Shown here: positions 12,501 to 22,369 of the stretch, piece after piece
Numbering within the stretch: the first letter of the stretch is position 1
Layout of the letters: each line of letters starts with the position of its first letter
From: Porpolomopsis calyptriformis
Lineage: Eukaryota > Basidiomycota > Agaricomycetes > Agaricales > Hygrophoraceae
DNA length: 64,000 bases
Assembly: GCA_951640195.1 (NCBI GenBank)
Contig: OX621169.1
Span: 744,001-808,000, forward strand
Reading direction: 5' to 3'
Translations under genes and position numbers: made by a program
Notes under the pieces: generated by a model
What the model saw: the letters and a program-made list of their open reading frames with translations, nothing else
What the model was told of the DNA's origin: nothing
Database searches by the model: none

Positions 12501-13575
12501 CCGGGTCACAATAGTTTCGATCTTGAATGAATCTGACAGAAGTTGATGCAAAGATGAAGAGTCCAAAGGACATCTGTGTCAGGGAATGGATATCTTCCAT
12601 AGAGGGCCATTCGATTTCAATCTGGTAGGCCTCTCTCGTTGAAGCCAGTTCCGTCGACAGGTAGTGTTTGATATCGGTTTCCACGACGTTTAATTCCACT
12701 TCGTGTAAAACGTATCGCCGAGTGACAGGGTTCAACTTGCTTGATTTGAACACAGTGGTAATATGGCTTTCTGGCCGACTTGTCACCAAGAACTTCAATG
12801 GGAATAGTTCATTGACGTGACGAGAGAGAGAAGACAAGATCACTGAAGTCATTCCAGCCTCCTTGCACTCGTCAAGTGCATCCAACACAACAACGCATGG
12901 AGAGATCGAGTTTCGGAGTGTGTGAAGAGGCTTTATGATGAGCTCATGAAGTTGATATTGAGGAGTAGTGGAGCCAATATCTGGGTTTGATTTCATAATG
13001 CGAGTCACCTCCGCTCCGAATAGAGTGTTGAAGTTTCCGAGCTGGTAGGCGATAGTGGTGAAGATCAGTTTTGGGTTGCTGCAATCCGCGTCGTCTCGCG
13101 AGCAGAAGAAGCTCGCGCCAAGCACACCATGCGTGCTACACTCCTCGGCAACGGTGAAAGCAATTGTCGATTTCCCAGTCCCGGCTGATCCGTTAATCCA
13201 AAACACGCAAGTATCCGCTCCAACGGCATCAGTATCTCTGTTCAGAACCGGATCACGGTGAGATTGCGAATCGCGAATACCAATCCAGCGAAAGATCTGA
13301 TCAAGAATCTCAGCCCTTGTCCCTTCCAAACATCGCGCTCGATCTTTACAATTGAAAGGAGAAGAGAGGGCACGTGGGAGGTGTTGACCTACAATGGTTC
13401 AGTCATTTTCTATCAAACGCAATGATAGACGAAATGGTCTCTGCCCGAGGGAGCACACTAGGGCGTCAAACTCACCTTGTGGATACACATGAACGTTTTG
13501 GTTGTAGGTGTTGTACTGATCACCTCCAACAACGTTGAATGTACTGCCGCCAGTCTGCAAGGGTGGGCTGGTCAT
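9599..13575 (-). CDS. NLR-like STAND protein: short N-terminal motif, NACHT, 13 WD40 repeats
   Basis: Three exons (13575-13476, 13388-11783, 11741-9599) give an open 1282-aa protein. Residues 1-35 carry a Gly/Asn/Gln-rich motif, STFNVVGGDQYNTYN. The NACHT NTPase has Walker A GSAGTGKST, ASFFCSRDDADCSNP, Walker B VVVLDALDEC and the sensor-like KFLVTSRPESH, followed by a winged-helix-like region and the linker LQVYHSALLFTPEE. Thirteen 42-residue WD40 repeats of the form GHSxxVxSVxFSPDGTRIVSGSxDKTVRLWD follow, nearly identical to each other, then a unique tail ending TGIDVYFRRL. Proteins of this plan (HET-E/HET-D/NWD2 class) act in fungal non-self recognition or programmed cell death, with the WD40 array as sensor; the specific role here is inference. 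It is adjacent to a related relic and a paralogue on the same strand. Confidence 0.9.
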
Positions 13576-13735
13576 GATAGAGGTGAATGTCAAGGTGGAT
13601 GATAATCGATAATTGCCTCTCAGAACTTTTGATCCATTTACGGTCTGTACCAGCAATTTTTAAATATGTCTCTCAACCTGCCTTCTGGTTAACATATTAC
13701 ACTCGGGCCCTACTTTTTTGTTATACAGTACAATA

Positions 13736-13890
13736 TCTCATAATGCATAGCCTCATAATGCATAAATCTCATAATGCATAGGCTTTGGCTAGGACCAAAT
13801 GTTACCTCGCGGCCAAATTGCCATCTCATAATGCATAAATCTCATATTTGGGGGGACGGAGGCTATGCATTATGAGGCTATGCATTATGA
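13736..13890. repeat. Small inverted-repeat element built of CTCATAATGCATA units
   Basis: The unit CTCATAATGCATA occurs about four times in direct orientation between 13736 and 13840 and twice inverted at about 13862-13889. The outer arms pair: about 26 nt starting CATAATGCATAGCC at the left have an exact inverted match in the right arm, separated by roughly 85 nt. The whole could fold into a hairpin or be a MITE-like element. It sits just upstream of the NACHT-WD40 gene that starts at 13575, within its likely promoter. Confidence 0.6.
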
Positions 13891-14031
13891 CGGCAGAGCA
13901 GGGGGACCCGAGCGTTTACAGTTAAAATAAGAGTGCTGAAGATATATTGCAAAAAGTAAGAACTTTTATAACAGCAAACAGCAACGTCGGAAACCCCTTG
14001 ATGAGGCCATAGGATGGTGGGCTAGTAAAAG

Positions 14032-14960
14032 CTAGAGGTTATGAAAATAGGTGTCCGTGCCTGTAAAATCAAGACTATTGACCCGACCATCCAAACTGCA
14101 CGAGCTCCGTTTACGGCTAAACTCATCGGTCTGCGAGAGGCCGAAATCCGACAAATACGTCGATCCAGAGTGTGGGAGTGCGCCCATGCTCTGCAATATT
14201 TGGCTAACTACAAGATCGCGCGATCGATTCAGTATTGATGAAATGTGTGCGGAGGGTGTTCGGATGTGCACCGCTGACTACATCCCACAGTGTCGTCGAA
14301 GGATCCATAAACGATACGTGTGCCATCGGGGGAAAATGCGACTGAGGTCATACCATTGGGATGGCAATTGAAAGTGTTCGCCGCTCACTGCATCCCACGG
14401 CCGAACAGTACACCAGACGCGATATGCGTGCCATCGTGACCGATCTTGCAACATTGGAACGCCCCATGGAGGTGTTCAGAGGAGCGCCGCTTACTGCATC
14501 CCACAGTTGAATAGTACAGTTGGCACTCGTACCATCGAGGGAAAATGAGACCGAAATTACTAGATTGGAACGTCCCATGGAAGTGTTTAGATGTGCACCG
14601 CTCACAATGCCCCACGGCCAAACGGCGTTGTCGAAGGATGCGGAAACGATACGCATACCATCGGGGGAAAACGCGACTGAATATACCGAATGGGAATGTC
14701 CCATAAAAGTGTTCAGATGTGCACAGCCGTGCAGTTTTGTCGTAGGATCCAGAAAGGATACGGGCGCCACCAGAGGAAAATACGACTGAATTTACCGACT
14801 TGAGGTGTCCCATGAAAGTGTCCAGGTGTGATCCACTGACTGCGTCACACAGCCGAATCGTTTTGTCGAAAGATCCAGAAACAATACACATATCATCAGC
14901 GGTGAATCCAAGGAAATTATTGGATGCTTACTCGAGGCGCTTGTCTGTTTATCACAGTCA
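14032..14960 (-). pseudogene. Decayed WD40 relic of a third NACHT-WD40 gene
   Basis: Broken reading frames in two or three phases encode recognisable WD40 fragments (SGSHLDTFMGHLKSVNSV, GHSHSVYSVAFSPDGMRI) and, at about 14032-14271, a C-terminal tail matching that of the intact gene at 9.6 kb (final residues about LDFTGTDTYFHNL versus LDFTGIDVYFRRL). About five repeats can be traced, with frameshifts and deletions between them. No NACHT region remains: homology stops near 14.9 kb, just before the duplicated segment that starts at 15042. It lies between two better-preserved paralogues on the same strand, so it is best read as the remnant of a tandem duplicate. Confidence 0.8.
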
Positions 14961-15041
14961 TCACAGAAACAGGAACACCGATGGCGCCATATGATATTTA
15001 TTGTACTCACCCTAGCCAGTGCGTGCATGCTGAGCTGCGCC

Positions 15042-15771
15042 GAAGCTTCAACTTGTTGTGTGTTAATTCCTGGTAGACTCGTCCTCTTGGTCCAGCATTG
15101 AACACAATGCTACTCCCATCAGATCCAACCCTCCACCGCCCGGCCTTCACCCAAATACCTTATCATAACTCAATGGAACTGCGACACCAGCAAGTAGATC
15201 GAGGTTGTTCATTCAGAATGGACACCAGAAGCGGCCTCGGTGTAACCTGCCGGACGCTCCGCTTTGGAACAAACTGCGATCTTGAGACATGATCCATGTG
15301 TATCACCAAATTATGGGGATCTATTGCCAGAATGAATGGGATACTGCCAACGATCGAAACGCGTTTGTTCAGCTTGCATGTGTACTGCCGTTTCTTCTTG
15401 GAAATTGACTTTTAAGACTGCGCTATGATCAATATCTTGTTTACACCATAGGATGAAAGGCAGTAACAGTGTGGAGCTCCAACAATGGGAATTGCGGTGG
15501 TATCGGATCGGATTGCTCAGCCGAAGAGCGACCGGCGACTACTCACAGTGGAAGACGCATTGGAACGCGCAGGATGTTTACTAAAATACAGTCGAGTGTA
15601 CAGTACGGTAACCAATATAACATGCTTCACCCTATTGCCCGGACGATCCTCCAATCCAATAGCCTACAGGCTCCAGAAATAAATGGCCCTACGGCAAAAC
15701 ACCCAACGGGTCGTTTGGAGCTTCACGATCGGGGGATGCATTTTGACTGGGAAGGGGCACAACCTGAGCTG
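15042..15771. repeat. Duplicate of the TBC/NLR intergenic region without the transposon (empty site)
   Basis: Positions 15042-15121 are identical over 80 nt to 19931-20010. From 15120 onward the sequence instead matches 44006 to about 44642, roughly 85-90% with small indels, through shared landmarks such as CCGGACGCTCCGCTTTGG and AAACACCCAACGGGTCG. Here the two parts are contiguous (CCCATCAGATCCAACC), whereas in the other copy they are separated by 24 kb. The right end copies the last codons of the TBC gene and breaks off inside the WD40 coding sequence of the next gene. Confidence 0.88.
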
Positions 15772-18700
15772 GGATGTCTCGTGAAAGTGTCGAGATTCGC
15801 GCCGCTGACTGCGTCCCACAGCCGAACAGCTTTGTCGTAGGATCCGGAAATGATACGCCTGCCATCGGGGAAGTCGCGACCGAATATACCGAACCCGAAT
15901 GTTCATTGGAAGTGTTCAGATGTCCATCGTTGACTGCGTCCCACAGCCCAATAGTTTTGTCTAAGAATCCAGAAACGATACGGGTGTCGTCGGGAGAAAA
16001 TGCAACTGAAGTTACAGGGTTAGAATGTCCTATGGAAGTGTCCAGATGTGCACGACTGGCCGGGTCCCACAGCCAATCAGTTTGGTCGGAGGGTCCAGAA
16101 ACGAGACTATCGGGGGAAAACGCTATCGACTTTACTAAACTGGAATGTGACATGAACATGTTGAGATGTGCATCAGTGACTGTGTCCCACAACCGAACGG
16201 TTTTGCTTGAGGATCCAGAAACGATACGCGTGCCATTGGGGGAGAATGCAGCCGGTTTCACCGAATCGAGATGTCGCTTGAAAGTATTTAGATGTGTACG
16301 GGTGAATACGTTCCACAGCCGAACAGTTTTGTCGTAGGATCCAGCAACGATACGCCTGCCATCGGGGGAAAATGCGACTGAATATACCGAACCGGAATGT
16401 CCATTGGGAGTGTTCAGATGTCCACCTTTCCCTGCGTCCCGTAGCCGAATAGTTTTGTCTAAGGATCCAGAAACGATACGCGTGCCATCGGGGGAAAATA
16501 CCAGCGAACATACTAAATCGGAATGTCCATTGGAAGTGTTCAGAGGCACACTGCTGACTCCATTCCACAGCTGAACAGCTTTGTCGTAGGATCCAGAAAC
16601 GAGACGCTTGCCATCGGGGGAAAATGCTACGGATGTGACCGAATCGGGATGTCCCAGGAAAGTGTCGAGATTCGCACCACCGACTGCGTCCCACAGCCGA
16701 ACAGTTTTGTCGTGGGATCCGGAAATGATACGCCTGCCATTGGGGGAAAATGCGACCGAATATACCGAACCCGAAGGTCCATTGGAAGTGTTCAGATGTC
16801 CACTGTTGAATGCATCCCACAGCCGAATAATTTTGTCCAAGGATCCAGAAACGATACGCGTGCCATCGGGGGAAAATGTGACTGAGTCTACCGAAGTGGA
16901 ATGGCCTTCCATCGTCTGTATGCATGAATTCCATCTCTGATCCAACCCATTGTACACTGTTATCGGAATGTCCAATTCTCTCCTATAGGTCTCCTTGATT
17001 AAGGCTTCTTCAGGAGTGAAGAGTAACGCAGAGTGGTATACTTGAAGGGAACAAATGCTGATTATCGAGAAAAATTTGAGGGTAAACCACTCGCAATCAC
17101 GAAGTAAAGTCACCGTATGAGTCATGTTCCCACCTGCTTTCTGTGGAACTCTGTTAGTTTTACGCATTGCCAAGAGGGGAATCAACACACAGCAATGGCT
17201 TGATGTGCCGTATCCAATGCAAGAACGCCCTTTCGAAGATCCCCCATCAGACTTAATGCTTCAACCCAATACAGGAGATATTTCGAACAAAACTCATTCA
17301 GGGGGTTGATAAGAATGTCAAGGGTAGCATTCGACAAGTGCCAAGCCCAGTGACGACAGGCATATTGCAGTTCGGATCCGATGCAAGTCGTGACACGCGT
17401 TGGAAGGTTGTCCACCTCGTTATTAAGCAACGATGGATTTCTTATTCCGCAGATATCTCGCTTCAGCCTTTTCAAAACAACTAGACAGGCATGCGCGAGT
17501 AGAGTATGCTGGCTTCCAGGGTTAACAACAAAGTTAGGATTCTGACACCGAGCCGAGCTAGTTATGAAGTCGAAGAAAGATGGATGAAGGGTTCGAATCA
17601 CTTTGCTATCATCATCTGGCACCATGATGACCGAGTGAAGATGATGCAATGTTTCTTGAACTGATCCCAATTGCACACCTAGCAAACGTTCCATAGCAAG
17701 CGATGAGAGCGGATCTCGAAGGAGTACGATAGTGCCTAGAATCTTCTGTAACCGACCAGAAAGAGTAGAGGATATTTTAGGAAATGCGTGGTTCAACACT
17801 TGATCATATAGTCGATCAAGGTTGTAATGTGGAGATGAGTCTTCAGTGGTCGTGGGTGCGTTACACAGAAGGCGTGCGAGTTGGTGTCTGGGGTCAGAAT
17901 AGTTTCGATCCTCGATGAACCTGACTGAGGTGGATGCGAAGTAAAAAAGTGCGGAAGATGACACCGTCAGGGAGTGGATGTCTGCTTCAGAAGGCCATTC
18001 ATCTTTGATACGATACAACTCTCTCGTCGAAGCGAGTTTCGTCGAAAGGTAAAGTTCGATGTCACTCTGCACGACGTCCAGTTCAACCTCATGCAAAATG
18101 TATCGCTGAGTGACAGGGTTGAGATTGTTTGACTTGAAAACTGCAATGATATGACTCTCTGGCCGACTGGTGACCAAGAACTTCAATGGGAAGAGTTCTT
18201 TGATGTGAAGAGAGAGTGATGATAATATGACCGAGGTCATCCCGATGTCCTTGCACTCGTCGAGTGCATCCACTACAACAACGCATGGGGAAAATGAGCC
18301 CCCGAGTGCGCGAAGAGGCTTTACGATGAGCTGTTCAAGTTGATATGAAGTGCTTGAGTAACCGATATTCGGATTTGACTCCATCGCGCGAGAAACCTCG
18401 GCCCTGAATAAAGCGTTCCAATTCCCGAGTTGGTATGCAATGCTCGTAAAGACCAGACGTGGGTTGCTGCAATCGGCATCATCGCGTGAGCAGAAAAAGC
18501 TGGCACCAAGAATCTCGCATCTTCTGCAAACTTCGGAAATGGTGTAAGCAATCGTTGTTTTCCCTGTTCTGGCACCTCCGTTAATCCAAAATATACAGGT
18601 GTTCTCCAAGATAGGACTGGCTTCTTTCGACTTTCCTTTTGAAGCGCGAGCACCTTGAAGTTGTGAGTCGGCGATTCCGATCCAGCGAAAAATCTGATTA

Positions 18701-19700
18701 AGAATATCCGTCCTTGTGCCTTCCAAACATCCCACTCGATCTTTGGAGTCAAATGGAGATAAATTGGCATATGGCGGGCGCACATCTAGGATGTCTGAGT
18801 TGCTTGATCATTATGAGTAATTAACTAGTTATCACCTTTGGTATCCACTTTTGGGTTTATTTTCAATTCCTGGAAAGCATGGAGTAAGAGCAAAGTCATA
18901 GTCACAAATTCATTATCAACGCATGCCTGAAATCCAATTTTGGTGGCCTCATGAAGGCTGTCTATTTTCTCTTCCGTCTTGACAGCATGTCCCTGGAAAC
19001 ACATAAGTGATGATGCCATTGCAGCGATGAGAAATCAACAGACATCAACTGCAGATTGAATTGCAACCATCGTCTCTACCTGCAACAACTTTAATAGTAT
19101 TGAAAAGCCGAACTGTGGTAACGAATAGGCATACCGTAAACCTTTGGAATGACGACGTGATCGACTGAATGTGTCCACTGATCAACCGGGCGTCATCATC
19201 ATGCCGGATAAATCGTTTCATGGCAGAGTGTGAAATTATCTTTCGCAGTTCTTCTAAGATGGAATTTGAAGCACTGCAGAAACACAGATCAGATTGGTTT
19301 ATTGTAGTGTGAGGAAAGTGTACCTGAACAGGCGGTCTATTGGGTCAATGACTGTTGCGGAAGGTTTTTTCCCGTCCTTGGACTTTTCAAGGGCTTGGTT
19401 GAGTTCTTCGATTTGCTTTGAGAGCGCCTCGATGTCCTTGGCATTTTGAGAGGTTTTCTGCATGATTCATGAGAAGACATCGTTGGAATACATATTGTTA
19501 CAATCTACCTTTATAGCGTCCAATACGAATACAAGACCACCTATGCCTGCTTGCAGGCTGGGTGCTCCACTGTCCCCCGTTGTCTTTGCGGCTATTCGGA
19601 GAGTTGTTTGCAGTGCACTAACAGCGGTCGAACACGCCTGCTTCAACCTCTCTTTGTTTTCTGGCTTCGGTTTAATCAAGCGGAACGTCGAAGGAGACAT
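15689..19700 (-). CDS. NACHT-WD40 protein with long N-terminal domain; 3' end rearranged, possibly a pseudogene
   Basis: The N-terminal exons (from 19700) encode an alpha-helical domain usual in agaricomycete NLRs (STFRLIKPKPENKERLKQAC, GLVFVLDAIKKTSQNAKDIE, FIRHDDDARLISGHIQSI). The NACHT exon (18783-17182) has Walker A GGARTGKTT, ASFFCSRDDADCSNP and VVVVDALDECKD and is clearly paralogous to the gene at 9.6 kb. Three oddities follow. A TGA at 17184-17182 replaces a Cys codon of the paralogue, so splicing must avoid it. Eight degenerate WD40 repeats are followed by a ninth that is frameshifted near 15870. The last 25 or so residues (VVPLPSQNASPDREAPNDPL...) are a captured copy of the C-terminus of the TBC protein at 44.5 kb. 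It may still make a chimeric protein; expression data would decide. Confidence 0.75.
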
Positions 19701-19930
19701 GGATGAATGTCAAGGACAGTATAGGCGCGTAACGACACATTATGCCGTACCTTTGTCAGTAAACGGTTGAAGGAGTAACCATCGAAACAAGTGGCTGGAG
19801 TCCAGCTGTCATTCAAAATAAAATTCTAACGTCGCTGGGTCACTAAATCTTATTATTGCTATTTGAGATTGTGAGCTAGGTACTACTACTTGCACTCCAA
19901 CTCACTTGACTTCAGCTAAAGAAGCGCGCT

Positions 19931-20010
19931 GAAGCTTCAACTTGTTGTGTGTTAATTCCTGGTAGACTCGTCCTCTTGGTCCAGCATTGAACACAATGCT
20001 ACTCCCATCA
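19931..20010. repeat. Left flank of the transposon insertion, identical to 15042-15121
   Basis: Eighty nucleotides identical to the duplicate at 15042-15121. The identity ends with CCCATCA, the last two bases being the left CA target duplication, and transposon sequence starts at 20011. It lies about 230 bp upstream of the start of the NACHT-WD40 gene at 19700. Confidence 0.9.
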
Positions 20011-20479
20011 CATTGGCAAAAGTCCGAGAAGCTGAGCCAGCCAGATCTTGTCAGGTATGGTCAACCTGGACCACCCAGAAGACCCCCTCCTTGTAACGTC
20101 AAACCCCAAGATCTTTTGTAGGTCGGGTTTGGCTAATCTGGTCTGCTTGCGAGAACCAGGTATTCTCACCCATTATGATACTTACTTACAATGTATTGTA
20201 TGGTCAATTCATTTTGTTCACGCCATTCCTTGTAAGGTACAATAAGTTTTTATTGGTCTGATCACTGAATGGATACACGCGATACTGATACGAATGCTAA
20301 GTCCAGCGCGCAAGGCGAGAAAATATCGAGAACGACGAGAGGGGAGGGAATGATGGTAGAAGCGCGATTGACAAATTGAAGCGACGAGAACACAGTGAGG
20401 CGGATGCGTAAGCGAAACGATAGCAAGGCTGAGGATGCAAAGTCAGAATGATGGAACAAAAAAAATGACTGCTTAATTA
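20011..20479. other. Left terminal region of the Plavaka element
   Basis: Begins with the inverted repeat CATTGGCAAAAGTCCGA, followed by subterminal sequence containing CAGGTATGGTC, which resembles CCGGTAAGGTC in the same relative place at the right end. No credible gene lies between here and the stop codon of the DUF6698 gene at 20480. Confidence 0.7.
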
Positions 20480-22369
20480 TCAGTTCCGGCGACGTCCTTT
20501 TCCCTTCGAGGCTTTGGAAGCCGGCTTAGTTTTGGTTTGGGGGCGTTTGGAGGGCGCAGGGGGCAACGGAGGGGGATCTTCGTGCAAGGCATTGGAGAGT
20601 GGACTTCCAGAAAAGGGGTCCCGATTCGCGCTTAGAGTGCGGATAGGGGACAACGGTTGGCGCGTAGGTGGAACAAACCGACGGCTGGAACTAGCGGTAG
20701 GCTGGGTAGGTGCGGGCAGTGTAGACGTGGGAGGTAAGCCTGGAAGGTTGGGGTCGATCGGCCATTGGTTGGTACTTGGGTCACGGTCCTCTTGACCTGA
20801 ACTGAGGTTGCTGGTGGGCGGGTTGGGCTCTGGGGTATGAGGTTCCTGTGTAGGGGATTCCAAACGTGCAGGGGTATTGTCTTTATCATGAATCTGGGCC
20901 CAACGCTCCGCAAGGATCTTCGCAAAGTCTGAGGTAGAATCGTTTGAGGCGGAAGTCTCTTCCCGACAATGAGCAGAAGGCCCAAAGACCTCGCTATTGG
21001 GAAAGTATAATTTAGCAGTAGAAATGTAATAATAAAAACTCACTCATTCCACCATTTCAATGTATCTACGCACCATTCATAGTCAGGATCCGCTTCAAAC
21101 AGCTGAATGATGTTCTCAAAGAACAGCTGTTTGTTGAACTTTCCGTCGTCAAGCCTCCAGTCATCTTGTGTGCAAATGGCCCAGCGTGCCTGGAAAATGA
21201 ATATAGATTGGTAGCGATAGCTTATCTTTATTGAATCAATGACGTACCTGAAGTGCAGCATACGTGATGGATCTTCCGGTGACTCATTCCATGTTATTTA
21301 ATTTTGCTTGACCGGACTTTGTCTTGATAGGTTTTGAGAGTAATAGGGCCGCAGATGGCCCCTGAAAAATATGACGCCATATCTAGACTTGATAATGAGC
21401 GACGCTTGAATAGATTTAAGTGAAGTACTCACATGAACAAGGTAGGGACCTCGAAATAATCCTTCTTCCAGGTTGTTCCTATCGTAAATGGTGGTATCAT
21501 ATATGAAGACAGGCATGTCATCGTGAGTTACAGGTAGACATCTGTCTTGAAGCTTCTTCAATGTCCTACAACACCGATTTAATTCAATATAGAAGATTAT
21601 ATGTAAGTCTCACCCAGATTGATCATGCTTCAGATCATTGATGTATTTGACTGGACAGAGGAGGGAACCGAGCATAGGATGTCTGAATCCCCTGTCCACT
21701 GCCTTCTCGCTGCTGGGTTCGATAGCAGGATCAAGAACCTTCTTTTGCAGACTGAGAGCAGCGTATGTCAGACTACTTTCATGCAGGCTGCGTATGTCGT
21801 CTGATTGTGTGCTTCCGAGTGCCTGAGACATCTGAAAAGAAGTAAATACATCAGTTTAGAATAGTTATGGAAATAAATGATGTATATGGCTTTCGCAAGG
21901 TCATCCAGTTGCTCTGGATGCGACTTGAATCGTTGACAGGCTGTTTCGAGTGACGGAACTTTCGTGAGTACAATATTGAATATGCGCTGGTAGTATTGAT
22001 GTTGTGCGACGGTAAATCTATGACCAAAAAAATTAACATGATGTGTGAGAGGGATGGATACTCACCCATGATCTAATGGCTCCTCAAGAACACGAGTTCC
22101 GTGTGTTTCCATACCCACATACAAAACCTGAATGAAGTGAATAAATGTATCCTTGGATCGCCCGATCCATTTCGCGACTTTGAGAAAGGGGTCGAGTGGT
22201 GACGTCCTGAAGAAAAGAATTAATATGACACTGTTCTGGTAATATTAACAACTCACTTTGATTTTTTACGGGACCTTGATTCAAGCGCATCCGATAGCGT
22301 CCTTTTCAGATGCGTTGTAGTGTGATTTTCTTGAGGGTTTTCAACATCAGATTCCTCGAGGTTAGGCAT
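20480..22369 (-). pseudogene. DUF6698 family protein carried by the Plavaka element, one nonsense codon
   Basis: Starts MPNLEESDVENPQ at ATG 22369 and is spliced from about eight exons. Recognised by its middle and end: SPLDPFLKVAKWIGRSKD, VDRGFRHPMLGSLLCP, DMPVFIYD, NNLEEGLFRGPYLVH joined to IWRHIFQGPSAAL, RSITYAALQARWAIC and DTLKWWNDEVFGPS, which follow agaricomycete DUF6698 proteins (function unknown). A Ser/Pro/Thr-rich tail ends in the basic stretch KTKPASKASKGKGRRRN. An in-frame TGA at 21286-21284 interrupts the frame before VTGRSITYA. The gene is divergent from the transposase, start codons 165 bp apart, and both lie inside the same inverted repeats, so it looks like an accessory gene of the element. 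Confidence 0.75.
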
